Shown: in pieces, positions 1 to 9,200 of the stretch
How the letters are laid out: the number at the start of each line of letters is the position of its first letter
Numbering within the stretch: the stretch's first letter is position 1
Origin: CAG-390 sp045546615
Lineage (GTDB): Bacteria; Bacillota; Clostridia; Oscillospirales; CAG-272
DNA: 36,384 nucleotides
Assembly (NCBI GenBank): GCA_045546615.1
Contig: JAZQDD010000046.1
Span: 1 to 36,384, forward strand
Direction of reading: 5' to 3'
Program-made: the position numbers and the translations under genes
The notes under the pieces: generated by a model
Databases searched by the model: none
Told to the model about the DNA's origin: nothing
The model's input: the letters and a program-made list of their open reading frames with translations, nothing else

Positions 1-158
1 CTGCTGCTGTTGAGTCCGGTGACAAGGCTGCTGCAACCGTAGCATATACCGCCGCTGTTAAGGCTGTTGATCAGGCTGCTGCTCGTGGAATCATCCACAA
101 GAATGCCGCTGCTCACAAGAAGAGCCAGTTCACAAAGAAGCTCAACGCCATGGCGTAA
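1..158 (+). CDS. rpsT: 30S ribosomal protein S20, 3' end (partial)
   Basis: The gene enters from the left edge; the reading frame begins at base 3 and stops with TAA at 156-158, giving the last 51 residues. S20 binds 16S rRNA in the small subunit body. The visible tail is rich in Ala and Lys and carries the conserved ending around GIIHKNAAAHKKSQFTKKL, characteristic of bacterial S20 C-termini. A rho-independent terminator follows within 35 bases, so this is the end of a transcription unit. Only the start is missing because of the window edge; there is no sign of damage. Confidence 0.93.
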   Translation, partial: AAVESGDKAAATVAYTAAVKAVDQAAARGIIHKNAAAHKKSQFTKKLNAMA

Positions 159-189
159 TTCTTGGCGTATATATAATATACCCAATGGG

Positions 190-229
190 GAAAAGGAACG
201 CAAGTCGTGCTTGCGGCCTTTTCTTTTTA
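190..229 (+). terminator. Rho-independent terminator of rpsT
   Basis: CGCAAG pairs with CTTGCG around a five-base loop, extended outward by an AAAAGG/CCTTTT pairing after a small internal bulge, and followed by TTCTTTTT. It lies 32 bases after the rpsT stop and directly before the promoter of the next gene. Confidence 0.8.
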
Positions 230-241
230 TCCGCGCCGTGC

Positions 242-270
242 TTGACAAGCACATATGGCGGTGCTATAAT
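242..270 (+). promoter_or_regulatory. Sigma-A promoter of the DUF2974 gene
   Basis: A consensus -35 TTGACA (242-247) and a consensus -10 TATAAT (265-270) are separated by exactly 17 bases. The promoter sits between the rpsT terminator and the start codon at 290, so the leader is only about 13 bases long. Confidence 0.9.
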
Positions 271-289
271 TTGTCGTGGAGGTAGGAAA

Positions 290-1381
290 ATGGCAGATTT
301 GTTTGATTATCTAAAATGGCGCGGAGATCTTACGTTTTCGGCATCATCCATGTGTGAGGTGGATGCACTCATCTTCGCGGAGCTTTCCTATATCAATTTT
401 GACGGTATAGTTTCTAATAAGAGACGCGGGCAGGGGATGAGCTTGAAAAACGCCGCACGCCGATATTTCGATGCTAACAGGGGCAAGGATATAAGCCTTG
501 GCAAGCTTGTTCCCAATAGCATAGTAACGCTTTTGCGCGTTGTGGCAAATACCAAAAGATTTGCGGACGTCAGAGTTTTTGGATACTGCAACGTTCTCGA
601 CCAAGCGGAAGGGGAGCAGTTTTCTGCGGTGACGTTTGGGATAGATGAGGCTACTATTTGCGTAACTTTTCGCGGAACGGACGATAGCATCCTCGGTTGG
701 AAAGAGGATTTTTGTATGTCTTTTATGGGGGAAATTCCTGCCCAAACACGCTCGGCGAAGTATTTGCAAAGTCTTTCGGAATCAAGGACGGAGGACGGCG
801 AGACCAAAGAAAAGATTATAGTTTGCGGTCACAGCAAGGGCGGAAATCTTGCACTTTGGGCGGCAATGCACGCCCCCAAAAGCGTGCGAGACAGAATAGA
901 AGCGGTTTATAGTTTTGACGGCCCGGGCTTCTTACATGACGTAAGAAGCAGTGAGGGGTATCGCGATCTCGAAAAACGCATACATGCGATAGTTCCCGAG
1001 CGCTCGGTCGTGGGTATGTTTTTTTATAACGGAGCAAGATATCGTACGGTCAAAAGCTCGGCTCGCGGACTTTATCAGCACGATGCGATGTCGTGGCTCA
1101 CAGAACCGCGCGGGTTTGTGTCGGCTGTGGATGTCGCACCTAAATATAAGAAGGTGAACAGACAGTTGAGTGCGTGGCTTGCGAGAATGAATGATGCGGA
1201 GAGGGCGGCGGTGGTAGAGTCATTTTTTGGATTGCTGTATTCCACAAAGGCAACTACCTTGACCGAACTTGCCGCCGATAGCCCTGCACTTTGGCGTGCA
1301 ATTGTAAAGGCTGACCCCGAAACGCGCGCCGCACTGAAGATTTGTGCCAAGGCTTTATTTGCCGAGAATAGAAAGAAATAA
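290..1381 (+). CDS. DUF2974 (Mbeg1-like) alpha/beta hydrolase, probable lipase/esterase
   Basis: The protein has 363 residues. The frame is open further upstream to 185, but that stretch covers the rpsT terminator and the promoter; ATG 290 has GGAGGTAGG just before it and is the start. A nucleophile-elbow motif GHSKGGN lies at residues 180-186, with Ser182 as probable nucleophile. Asp210 in FDGPG and His264 in YQHDAMSW are the likely partners of the triad, as in the family. The N-terminal part (MADLFDYLKWRGD, then FAELSYINFDG) matches the usual start of clostridial DUF2974 proteins. No signal peptide is seen, so it should be cytoplasmic. It is a single-gene unit with its own promoter and terminator. 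The substrate is unknown; lipase/esterase activity is a family-level inference. Confidence 0.85.
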   Translation: MADLFDYLKWRGDLTFSASSMCEVDALIFAELSYINFDGIVSNKRRGQGMSLKNAARRYFDANRGKDISLGKLVPNSIVTLLRVVANTKRFADVRVFGYCNVLDQAEGEQFSAVTFGIDEATICVTFRGTDDSILGWKEDFCMSFMGEIPAQTRSAKYLQSLSESRTEDGETKEKIIVCGHSKGGNLALWAAMHAPKSVRDRIEAVYSFDGPGFLHDVRSSEGYRDLEKRIHAIVPERSVVGMFFYNGARYRTVKSSARGLYQHDAMSWLTEPRGFVSAVDVAPKYKKVNRQLSAWLARMNDAERAAVVESFFGLLYSTKATTLTELAADSPALWRAIVKADPETRAALKICAKALFAENRKK

Positions 1382-1385
1382 ACGT

Positions 1386-1430
1386 AAAAAGCAGAAAATT
1401 CATTGTTTACGAAGGAATTTTCTGCTTTTT
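1386..1430 (+). terminator. Rho-independent terminator after the DUF2974 gene
   Basis: A long stem AAAAAGCAGAAAATTC pairs with GAATTTTCTGCTTTTT around a 13-base loop. The 3' arm ends in a T-run and the structure starts five bases after the stop codon. Confidence 0.85.
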
Positions 1431-1431
1431 C

Positions 1432-1460
1432 TTGATATGTGGACGAATTTGTGATATAAT
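1432..1460 (+). promoter_or_regulatory. Sigma-A promoter of the DUF3006-plsY operon
   Basis: TTGATA (1432-1437) and TATAAT (1455-1460) are separated by 17 bases, immediately after the upstream terminator. The first start codon of the operon lies 28 bases downstream of the -10. Confidence 0.85.
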
Positions 1461-1488
1461 GTAATGTAAATATTTTCAGAGGTGCGTT

Positions 1489-1734
1489 ATGAAAAATGAG
1501 TTCATACTTGTGATTGATAGGGTAGAGGGCGATCTTGCCATCTGCATGGACGAGTGTGAGAAGACCTTTGTCATCCCTGTGTCGACGCTCGCGGGTATGG
1601 GAGAGGGCGATTGCTTCCTTGCCGAGGATAACGGCGGCGTGCGCTTTGTCAGGGCGTTGCCCGAAGAAACAGCACGGCGTAAGGCACAGGCAGAGTCCAT
1701 GCTTGCCGCTCTGTTTTCAAAAAATAAAGGATAA
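1489..1734 (+). CDS. DUF3006 domain protein
   Basis: A small 81-residue protein that opens with the family pattern FILVIDRVEGDLAICM and continues through a short beta-rich segment (TFVIPVSTLAGMGEGD). DUF3006 proteins are short single-domain proteins of unknown function, common in Firmicutes. An AGAGGTG site lies just before ATG 1489. The C-terminal third (residues 58-81) is charged and helical in character. It is the first gene of a five-gene operon, only 11 bases before plsY. No signal peptide or membrane segment is present, so it should be cytoplasmic. No specific function can be assigned. Confidence 0.8.
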   Translation: MKNEFILVIDRVEGDLAICMDECEKTFVIPVSTLAGMGEGDCFLAEDNGGVRFVRALPEETARRKAQAESMLAALFSKNKG

Positions 1735-1745
1735 AGGTAGAGTTT

Positions 1746-2579
1746 ATGATAAGAGGTGTTTTTTGGAGTTTATTTGAGGGCGAGCTTGGAAAGAGTGCAT
1801 TTTTTGCCTCGGGCGGCGCGTACGCCATCGCAATAGTTCTTTGCATGGCGGTTGGCTATCTGCTCGGAAGTGTAAATTCCGCTATCGTGGTATCGCGCAT
1901 AAAGTATGGGCAGGATATCAGAAATTACGGAAGCAAAAACGCAGGAATGACCAATATGTTCCGCGTTTACGGAAAAACGGGCGGACTGCTCACTCTTGCG
2001 GGGGATTTTATAAAAACTCTCATATCCGTTCTTTTTGCGGAAATACTTCTCGGCAACGGTCTGTTTTTCATTGGAAGCGAGGGGGCGTACGTTGCGGGCT
2101 TTTTCTGTATGCTTGGGCATATATTCCCGCTTTACTATAAGTTTAAGGGCGGTAAGGGCGTGCTTGTTACCGCCGCCACTCTCTTGCTTGTCGAGCCGAT
2201 TGTGTTTTTGATAATGTTCGTTATTTTTGCCGTGATCTTTATCGGATCAAAAATGGTATCGCTTGCATCCGTTATGAGTGCGCTTCTTTTGCCTGTGATA
2301 GTTGATAGCTATTATAAGGTCCTCGTCGGTCACGGCGGTGCGGCAGGCGCGATAAGAATGATAATAATCTTTCTTACCGCGGGCATCGTTGTGTTTATGC
2401 ACCGAGCAAATATCAAGCGCATATACAATGGCGAGGAGTCCAAAATGGAGCTTTTCAAAAAGAAAAAGCTCCCCGAAACCTCTGATGATATTCCCGAGGA
2501 AGTTATCCCCGAAAGCCATCCCAGAGGGGAAAAGGCGGATAAAAACACCAGCCGCAAAAAGTTAAGGAATAAAAAATGA
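1746..2579 (+). CDS. plsY: Glycerol-3-phosphate acyltransferase PlsY with extended C-terminus
   Basis: PlsY is an integral membrane enzyme that moves the acyl group from acyl-phosphate to glycerol-3-phosphate, giving lysophosphatidate, the first step of phospholipid synthesis. Its three cytoplasmic motifs are present: GSVNSA (41-46) with SKNAGMTN (63-70), GHIFP plus KFKGGKG (124-138), and SKMVSLAS (168-175). About six hydrophobic segments fill residues 25-220. With 277 residues it is longer than the usual roughly 200: it has about 23 extra residues at the N-terminus and a strongly charged tail from about 232 to 277 (FKKKKLPE, then EKADKNTSRKK) that should lie in the cytoplasm. ATG 1746 has AAAGGTAG upstream. 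The stop overlaps the next start as ATGA, so translation is probably coupled. Confidence 0.92.
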   Translation: MIRGVFWSLFEGELGKSAFFASGGAYAIAIVLCMAVGYLLGSVNSAIVVSRIKYGQDIRNYGSKNAGMTNMFRVYGKTGGLLTLAGDFIKTLISVLFAEILLGNGLFFIGSEGAYVAGFFCMLGHIFPLYYKFKGGKGVLVTAATLLLVEPIVFLIMFVIFAVIFIGSKMVSLASVMSALLLPVIVDSYYKVLVGHGGAAGAIRMIIIFLTAGIVVFMHRANIKRIYNGEESKMELFKKKKLPETSDDIPEEVIPESHPRGEKADKNTSRKKLRNKK

Positions 2580-3766
2580 TAGATAACGTAAGAACGGCGG
2601 TGCGCATAGCCTCGCTTGCCGCAGAGCAAAGCGTGTTGCGTAAATGTACGCTGTCAAAACCCACAGATGGCGGCGTGCTTCGCTCGGAAATATCAATGCT
2701 TCGTCTGGGCGGCGAAAATGCATTGCGCCTTGTTACCTATATGAAGGACGGTAAGGCAATACAGAAAAATATTACCGCAAGCGAGCTGTCGGTGCTGTTT
2801 GAAGAAAACGCCTACGGACAGATAAACATCATTACCACGCTTGGAGATTGTGAGCTTCGCCGCTCAAGATCGGGAAAAACCACATTGCTTGGTGGTGAAA
2901 GACTGCTTCGAGCCATAGGTGATGGAGTATCCGATGAAAGCAAGCTCGCCCCGGAGGAAAACGACAGAAGAAAAAATCGGATACTTACGGGCGAAGAGCC
3001 GTTTTTGTACGAGCTTGGGATAAGCGATAAAAACGGGCGCATCCACGATAAAAAACAGGGAAAATTCAGGCAGATATGCAGATTTCTTGAGTATGTAAAG
3101 GACATAGAGCCGCATTTGCCCGCTGACGGCGAGCTTCGTATTTGCGACCTTTGTTGCGGAAAAAGCTATCTCTCCTTTGCTATTTATCATTATTTTGCCA
3201 TCACTAAAAAACGATGCGTCAATATGACGGGTGTGGATCTGAAAGCCGACGTCGTTGAGTATTGCAATCGCGTTAGCCAAAGCCTTGGCTTTTCGGGGCT
3301 TGAGTTTATTTGCGGCGACGCAATAAAATACGAGACCGACACTCCGCCCGCGCTCGTTGTTTCCCTCCATGCCTGCGATATCGCTACCGACATCGTTCTT
3401 CACCGTGCGGCGGAGTGGGGTGCTAAAGTGGTACTTTCAACTCCTTGCTGTCATCACGAGCTTGCAAATAAGCTTGATTGTCAGCCGCTTGGATTTGTGT
3501 CAGCTTATCCTATGTTGAAGCGCAAAATGTGCGATGCTCTTACCGATGCCGCGCGTCTCGCATTCTTAAAAAGCCGAGGATATTCGGTTTCGGCGGCGGA
3601 GCTTGTCGATCCCGATGACACGCCAAAAAACATTCTTCTTCGCGCGGTAAGAAAAAATAACTTTGATCCCACGGGAGAGCAGGCTAAAAAAGCTCTCCAA
3701 GAATATGAGGATATAAAACGTTTTCTTATAGGTGAGGAAAAATTCTTTGCGGAGTCTCTCGAATGA
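2576..3766 (+). CDS. Class I SAM-dependent methyltransferase (Methyltransf_32/GSTCD-like)
   Basis: The 396-residue protein has a C-terminal Rossmann-type methyltransferase domain. Motif I is DLCCGKS (191-197), the acidic loop is GVDLK (219-223), and a later strand ends in SLHACD (263-268), followed by TPCCHHEL (289-296). The PCCH signature is characteristic of the GSTCD/TRM13-like group (Methyltransf_32), some of whose members act on RNA. The first 135 residues form a separate, less recognisable domain, with a linker (FLYELGISDKNGRI) before the catalytic part. The start ATG overlaps the plsY stop and the end overlaps the next gene by four bases, so this is tight operon coding. The substrate is unknown; RNA methylation is a guess from relatives. 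Confidence 0.82.
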   Translation: MIDNVRTAVRIASLAAEQSVLRKCTLSKPTDGGVLRSEISMLRLGGENALRLVTYMKDGKAIQKNITASELSVLFEENAYGQINIITTLGDCELRRSRSGKTTLLGGERLLRAIGDGVSDESKLAPEENDRRKNRILTGEEPFLYELGISDKNGRIHDKKQGKFRQICRFLEYVKDIEPHLPADGELRICDLCCGKSYLSFAIYHYFAITKKRCVNMTGVDLKADVVEYCNRVSQSLGFSGLEFICGDAIKYETDTPPALVVSLHACDIATDIVLHRAAEWGAKVVLSTPCCHHELANKLDCQPLGFVSAYPMLKRKMCDALTDAARLAFLKSRGYSVSAAELVDPDDTPKNILLRAVRKNNFDPTGEQAKKALQEYEDIKRFLIGEEKFFAESLE

Positions 3767-4884
3767 AGCTCCATACCGCTAACAAATATCTTTCGTCCCT
3801 GCCTACCGAGGCAGGAAAGGGGCTTCGCGCAAGGTTTGATGCCCTGTGTAAGAACGTGTTTTCAGCTTTGGAGCTTGAGGTGCCGACCTCTGCCGTTCTT
3901 GCCGTTGTGGGGGAAGAATATTCCTATACCTGCCGCGCGGTAGCATCTGCAATGGAGCATGCGGGACATCGCGTTGCGATCGTAGCGCTGTCCTCCGATT
4001 CTCCTGCCGAAGCGCTTGTTAAGATCGGCAAAAAATCTGTGGCGGATGATACGGTGGCTGAAGCCGTGACCGAGCTGCGCCGAGCCGCATCTGCTCTTGG
4101 GGTGATCCCTACGCAGACCGAGGCAAGGATAGTTTGCTCTCTTGCGCTATGCGGACTTATGGGATGTAAAAACATTATTTTCGGTTTCGACGCACCGCAG
4201 ATATCGCGTGCATTTTATGAGCTTCTTCCCCTTGCGCGGGTCGTTGCTATATTGCCGTCGGAGGCAGGTGCCGCCGACAGTTGCGCCATTGTGCGCAGAG
4301 GCGTTCAAGAAGTGGTAAGCGTTCTGCACGGCGAGGATGAATACCGAGCTGTATCGGCAGTCTGTGCTTCTGTAAATTGCCGCCACAACGTTGTTTCCGC
4401 CTCCGCAATTTCTTCACAAATTCTTACATATAAAGGAATAGAATTCTCATTCAAGGACCATAGATACGCTTTGCGCGGACATTCGCTCGGCATGGTAACG
4501 AGTGCTTGCGCCGCCGTCTTGGTGATATGCGCCCTAAAAAGGCGTGGGATGAATATCAGCGAGGCGGATATCGAAGCGACTCTCCCAAGTGTGGTGAGCG
4601 AGCATGGCTGTACGATAGTGTCGTACAACCCATGCATAATAACGCTCACTTGCAGAGAGGGCGTGCGTAAAGTACAGCTTTTGAATGATGTTGAGCGTGT
4701 TTGTGCCTTGTTGGACAAGCGTGTTTGCATTTGTTCTCAATTTGGCGGTGAGATCAGTCTTGAAGATGGGGTTGCATTGTGCCGCGAGCATGCGGATACG
4801 GCTCTCTGTGTTGAGGGGGATGCAAGTTTTGTTCAAAAGGCGCTTGCGATCATCTCCGAGTGTATATCTAACACTGTAAAATAG
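3763..4884 (+). CDS. FolC/Mur-ligase-like protein lacking the P-loop (probable pseudoenzyme)
   Basis: No annotation is obvious, but the 373-residue protein reads like folylpolyglutamate synthase along its length. The N-terminus (ANKYLSSLPTEAGKGL) mirrors the FolC start (EALEYLxSLxxxGxKxGL). A strand-loop-helix at 45-75 (LAVVGEEYSYTC, then AMEHAGHRVAIV) stands where FolC has AGTNGKGS and LREAGYxVGLYTS. Residues 237-295 (LRGHSLGMVTSACAAVLV, RRGMNISEADI, then VSYNPCIITL) align with the FolC segment LxGxHQxxNAALAL, RGFxISxxAI, and VxxNPxVILDGAHN. The Gly-Lys-Ser of the ATP loop is replaced by Glu-Glu-Tyr-Ser-Tyr and DGAHN is lost, so ligase activity is unlikely. ATG 3763 overlaps the methyltransferase stop. 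The homology is read by eye and needs structure comparison. Confidence 0.6.
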   Translation: MKLHTANKYLSSLPTEAGKGLRARFDALCKNVFSALELEVPTSAVLAVVGEEYSYTCRAVASAMEHAGHRVAIVALSSDSPAEALVKIGKKSVADDTVAEAVTELRRAASALGVIPTQTEARIVCSLALCGLMGCKNIIFGFDAPQISRAFYELLPLARVVAILPSEAGAADSCAIVRRGVQEVVSVLHGEDEYRAVSAVCASVNCRHNVVSASAISSQILTYKGIEFSFKDHRYALRGHSLGMVTSACAAVLVICALKRRGMNISEADIEATLPSVVSEHGCTIVSYNPCIITLTCREGVRKVQLLNDVERVCALLDKRVCICSQFGGEISLEDGVALCREHADTALCVEGDASFVQKALAIISECISNTVK

Positions 4885-4914
4885 TATTTGTTGCAAACAG
4901 AAAGGTGGCTTGCA

Positions 4915-5646
4915 ATGTCAAAGAAAACCTTAATAATCATAGCAATACTTATTTTGCTCCCGATAATCGTTACCCTGTGTTCTTATCTGAACTATCGCAA
5001 CAATAATCCTGTTGTGGCGAGCTATGACGGAAATGTCACCAGAATAAATTATGATGGAAAAACACTTATTGCCGTGGAAGGGGAAGAGAATTACAGGTTC
5101 AGATATGGCAAATATCTCGGCAAGATAGGTGATAGTAACTTTGGCCCGTCCCTTTACCGCGTGCTTGATGATGAGACGGAGGAGTATTACGCCGTTGCTG
5201 ACAGAGACAAAAATATTCTGTATACAGAGTCGGGAAAGCTCGAGGATGGTATAAAAACAGATGAAAACTTTGTAACCAGACTTGTTTTCGACGATTACTC
5301 CGTGGTGATCGAAGGGATAAGCGCAAAAACTGTCAGCGAGGCATTTTCGGGAGAGAGTTCAACAAGCTTTAAAATGAAGCCTTCCTCATACCGCGACGAA
5401 AACGGCAAATACCAATATCGTGTTTACGATATTTGGGTATCTTTTGGCGGTTCTGCTATTCTGACTGCGAACACGGGAAAGCTTTATTATCTCACCGAAG
5501 AAAAGATATGGGTATTCGCCCCGATGGACGCATACGAGGAAGCCGTGGAAGAATACGGTGAAAATGATAAGAAGCTCGTGTTTGACGCATATCGCGTGGA
5601 TGATGCTGCGGCAAGGCTTATACTCAGCGAATACATACCTAAATAA
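4915..5646 (+). CDS. Membrane-anchored protein of unknown function
   Basis: The 243-residue protein is not recognised. The frame is open from TTG 4888, but ATG 4915 is preceded by AAAGGTGG at 4901-4908 and starts a typical signal anchor: MSKK followed by a hydrophobic stretch (TLIIIAILILLPIIVTLC, residues 5-22). The rest is hydrophilic and probably extracytoplasmic, with Tyr-rich beta segments (YRFRYGKYLGKI, YRVLDDETEEYYAV). No lipobox Cys is placed correctly for lipidation, although Cys22 lies at the end of the helix. It is the last gene of the plsY operon, 30 bases after the FolC-like gene, and a strong terminator follows. The function is unknown. Confidence 0.8.
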   Translation: MSKKTLIIIAILILLPIIVTLCSYLNYRNNNPVVASYDGNVTRINYDGKTLIAVEGEENYRFRYGKYLGKIGDSNFGPSLYRVLDDETEEYYAVADRDKNILYTESGKLEDGIKTDENFVTRLVFDDYSVVIEGISAKTVSEAFSGESSTSFKMKPSSYRDENGKYQYRVYDIWVSFGGSAILTANTGKLYYLTEEKIWVFAPMDAYEEAVEEYGENDKKLVFDAYRVDDAAARLILSEYIPK

Positions 5647-5651
5647 TCAGA

Positions 5652-5693
5652 GATCTCCGCTTGCACCGCGATACGGTCAAGCGGAGATTTTTT
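5652..5693 (+). terminator. Rho-independent terminator of the plsY operon
   Basis: ATCTCCGCTTG pairs with CAAGCGGAGAT, 11 bp, with a 14-base loop and a following TTTTT run. It starts six bases after the stop codon. Confidence 0.9.
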
Positions 5694-6158
5694 ATGCTAT
5701 TGTAAGCACGAAACAAAAATGGATATAAATTACAGTAATCCCTTAAAAAGCAAACAAACTCGCTTTGATTACCGAAAAAACTTTGAAAAAAATTCATAAA
5801 TCAAAAATTTGTGCAATTTGACCATGGTGTTAAAACAATGTATAAGAATGTGAGCAAAAAAGAGAAAATATGATATATCAACTTGTTGCGTGCGCAACCA
5901 CAGACGATAAGATAGGTAAAAATAATTAACCGTGTGCATAAACAGCGGTGATGTTTGTGAAAAAACGCGCAAAAACCTCTAAATAATGAGAGCTTGAAAT
6001 CAAGAAAAAGTAAATTTTGTTTACTACTATGCTTTCTTGATAATTTTTGTGGTAAGAAGCGCTTTTTACAGCAAATGCGTTCATTTGACCGCATCATGCA
6101 CAGCTTTGAAAAAATGCGCTGAAAAATCGCCCAAAACGGGTGCGGCAAAATAATTTTG
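5694..6158 (+). promoter_or_regulatory. Long AT-rich non-coding leader upstream of the sugar-type operon
   Basis: About 465 bases without a credible gene. The stretch is AT-rich and holds several symmetric elements. GTTGCG-TG-CGCAAC (5885-5898) is a perfect 6-bp inverted repeat. AGTAAA-TTTTG-TTTACT (6009-6025) is nested inside TCAAGAAA ... TTTCTTGA (6000-6007 and 6033-6040). These could be operators for a LacI/GntR/AraC-type regulator, but none matches a consensus I can name, and no catabolite repression (cre) site is clear. The short open frames here have neither ribosome sites nor codon bias like the neighbours. Confidence 0.45.
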
Positions 6159-6187
6159 TTGACACTTTTTTCGTAATATGTTAATAT
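6159..6187 (+). promoter_or_regulatory. Sigma-A promoter of the DUF5696 transport operon
   Basis: Consensus TTGACA (6159-6164), a 17-base spacer, then TAATAT (6182-6187). The start codon at 6252 lies about 58 bases downstream of the expected transcription start, preceded by TAGGAGGAG. No other promoter or terminator is evident until after the seventh gene. Confidence 0.8.
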
Positions 6188-6251
6188 ATATTTTAGAAAT
6201 TTATTTTCGGCGGGGGAAACCTCGCAAAAACCAAAGGTAGGAGGAGTTGTA

Positions 6252-9200
6252 ATGACAACAAAATTCCAAAGAATTGTAGCTCTCTTCCTTGCCATCTGCA
6301 CTATGGCGAGCTGTTTTATGCTCACTGCCTTTGCTGCTGATTCACAGTCGGCGGCAGCTGGCAACGGCTCTGTCACAAGTAATGCTATCGCAGATGCAAA
6401 GGAGCTACTCAATGCTATCACCTATGCAGACTATTTAGCTTTGTATGGTGATGAGACATTGTTCCCCACGGCTACCGACAGCATCGTTATAAATGGTGTT
6501 GACTATTACGCCGAAAAGACGACCGCAGAGGTAAGCAAAGAGACCTACGACGGCGTTGAGGCTCTTGTTACACCCGAAAGCGGAGAGGTAACGTGGAAGG
6601 TCAATGTTCCCAAAACAGCCAAGTATGCTATTAAGCTGAACTATTGGCCGATTGAGGGCAAGCCCGCGTCCATCCAGCGTGAGTTTAAGATAAACGGCGC
6701 TGTTCCTTTCGTAGAGGCTTACTACATTACTCTGTCCAGAGTATGGAAAAACGTTTACGATGAGGCTAACAAGCACACACTCGCAACAGGCGAGGACCGT
6801 TACTTCCAGGCTGACGTTCTCGGAAACGAGATCAGACCTACGATGGTTACCGCTCCTGAGTGGTGCGAGTATTCTCTGAAGGATATTGACGGCTTCTACA
6901 AGGATGCGTTTGAGTTTGTTTTCACTCAGGGCGAAAACACTATCACGCTTGAGGGCATAAGCCAGTCAATGGCAATTGCTTCCATCGAGCTGTATCCCTA
7001 CGAAGAGCCCGTGTCTTATGACGAGTACATCAAGAAGTATGAGGGACAGCCCAACGGTACGGGTAAGATCAAATTCGAGGCAGAGCTTCCCTTTAAGCTC
7101 TCCACCAATACCGTATATCCCGTAGAGGATCGTACTTCCGCTCTCACCAGCCCCGTTGATGCATCCTGCACGTTGCTCAACACCATCGGCGGTGAAAAGT
7201 GGCAAACATCCGGTCAGTGGGTAAGCTATCAGTTTACCGTTGATGCCAGCGGAATGTATGAGATCGCAACTCGCTACAGACAGAATATCAATGACGGTAT
7301 GTATTCCTCCCGAGTCCTTTATCTGTACAGCGACGATACTGTTGCAGAGGGTGCGCTTGGATACTATAACGGAATTCCGTTTGACGAGGCAAGAGAACTC
7401 AGATTCAATTATTCTACCGATTGGCAGTCTGCTCCTCTCCAGTATGGTAAGACCGTTGTCAACGCGGACGGCGAGAGCGAAGTGGAGCTTTGCGACACCA
7501 AGTATTATTTTGAAGCGGGTGTAACCTACACCATGAAGCTTGAGGTATCTCTCGGCTCGATGGGTGAGGTCATCAGCGAGATCGAGAATTCTCTTACGGT
7601 CATCAATAATGCTTACCTTAACATAATAAGACTTACAGGTTCTAACCCCGACGAGTATCGCGATTATTATTTCAGCGAAATAATGCCCGATACCATTATC
7701 AACATCATTCTTCAGGGCGAAAAGCTCAAGAGAATCGCAACCCAGCTTGCATCCCTTTCGGGCGAGACAGGCTCTAACGTTGCTACTCTCCAGAAGATCG
7801 CGCGTCTGCTTGAGAGAATGGGTTCTGACGAGGATGAGATAGCAAAGAACCTCGAAACTCTTAAAACTTATATCGGTACTCTCGGTACTTGGCTCAGCGA
7901 TGCTAAGAGCCAGCCCCTCCAGATCGACTACATTGTAATTCAGAGCGCCGAGGAAGAGCTTCCCGAAGGCGAAGCAGGCTTCTTTGCAGCTCTCTGGCAC
8001 GAGCTTAAGAGCTTCTTCTGGAGCTTCTTCCGTGACTACAATAACATGGGCGCATCCGAGGAAAATATCTCGGGTAACGATACCATCGAGGTTTGGATAG
8101 CAACCGGACGCGATCAGAGCCAGGTTCTCCGTAACCTTGTAAACAATGACTTTACCCCCACCACGGGTATTCCCGTTGACCTCAAGCTCGTTGCGGCTAA
8201 TACGCTTCTGCCTTCGATCCTTGCGGGTAGCGGACCCGATACTTATCTCGGACTTAGCGATAACGACGTTATCAACTACGCTATTCGTGGCGCGCTTGCC
8301 CCAATCGAGAATTATGAGGGATTCAACGAGGTTGCTTCGACTCAGTTCAATGAGGCGGCAATGATGGTTCTTGGTATTGCAGACGCACAAGAAGTTATGC
8401 ACTACTACGGACTTCCCGAAACACAGACCTTCCCGATGATGTTTATCCGTACCGACATTCTTGCAAATCTCGGTATTGAAAAGCTGGATACTTGGGGAGA
8501 CCTGCTCTCTGCAGCTACTATCCTTAGTCAGAATAATATGACCATTGGTCTTTCCAATGACTACAAGATATTCCTCTATCAGATGGGCAGTGAGCTGTTC
8601 GTTGATGGCGGAATGAGAGTCAACCTTGACTCTAACCTTGCACTTGACTCGTTTGAGACTATGTGCGATATGTTTACCCAGTACTCCTTCCCCTATAAAT
8701 TTGACTTTGCAAACCGTTTCCGTACGGGCGAAATGCCTATCGGTATATCTGCGTACAATGCAACGTATAACCAGCTCATCGTATTTGCTACTGAGCTTCG
8801 CGGTCTTTGGGAATTCGTTCCGCTGCCCGGTTATGAGTATGTAGATGCAAACGGCGAGACCAAGATAAACAATTGCTCGGTTTCTACCGTTACCGCAACT
8901 GTTCTTATTAACAACGACGGTGCAAATGCCGAGGCACTTCACCAGAAGGCTTGGGAGTTTATGAAGTGGTATTCGGGCGCTGAGTGCCAGATCAACTACT
9001 CCAACGAGATGGTTGCTATCCTCGGTGACTCCGCAAAGCACGCAACTGCAAACGTTACAGCACTTGATTCTATGCCTTGGACTAATAAGGAATACACGAA
9101 CCTCAAGTCTCAGTTTGAGAACCTTGCTTCCATTCCTAATTACCCCGGTACATACATCATTCAGCGTTATACTCAGTTCTCCTTCCTGTCTGCGTATAAC

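Noticed and set aside
185..289. Upstream extension of the DUF2974 gene
   Set aside because: It covers the rpsT terminator and a consensus promoter; ATG 290 has the ribosome site.
6300..6320. Lipobox in the binding protein (MASC with Cys21)
   Set aside because: Met at -3 is unusual and the hydrophobic segment continues to a better signal peptidase I site at AFA-A; kept as a low-probability alternative.
5801..6421. 206-residue minus-strand frame covering the long leader and the start of the binding-protein gene
   Set aside because: It overlaps the signal peptide and promoter of the large operon, has no ribosome site, and its composition is that of translated AT-rich spacer.
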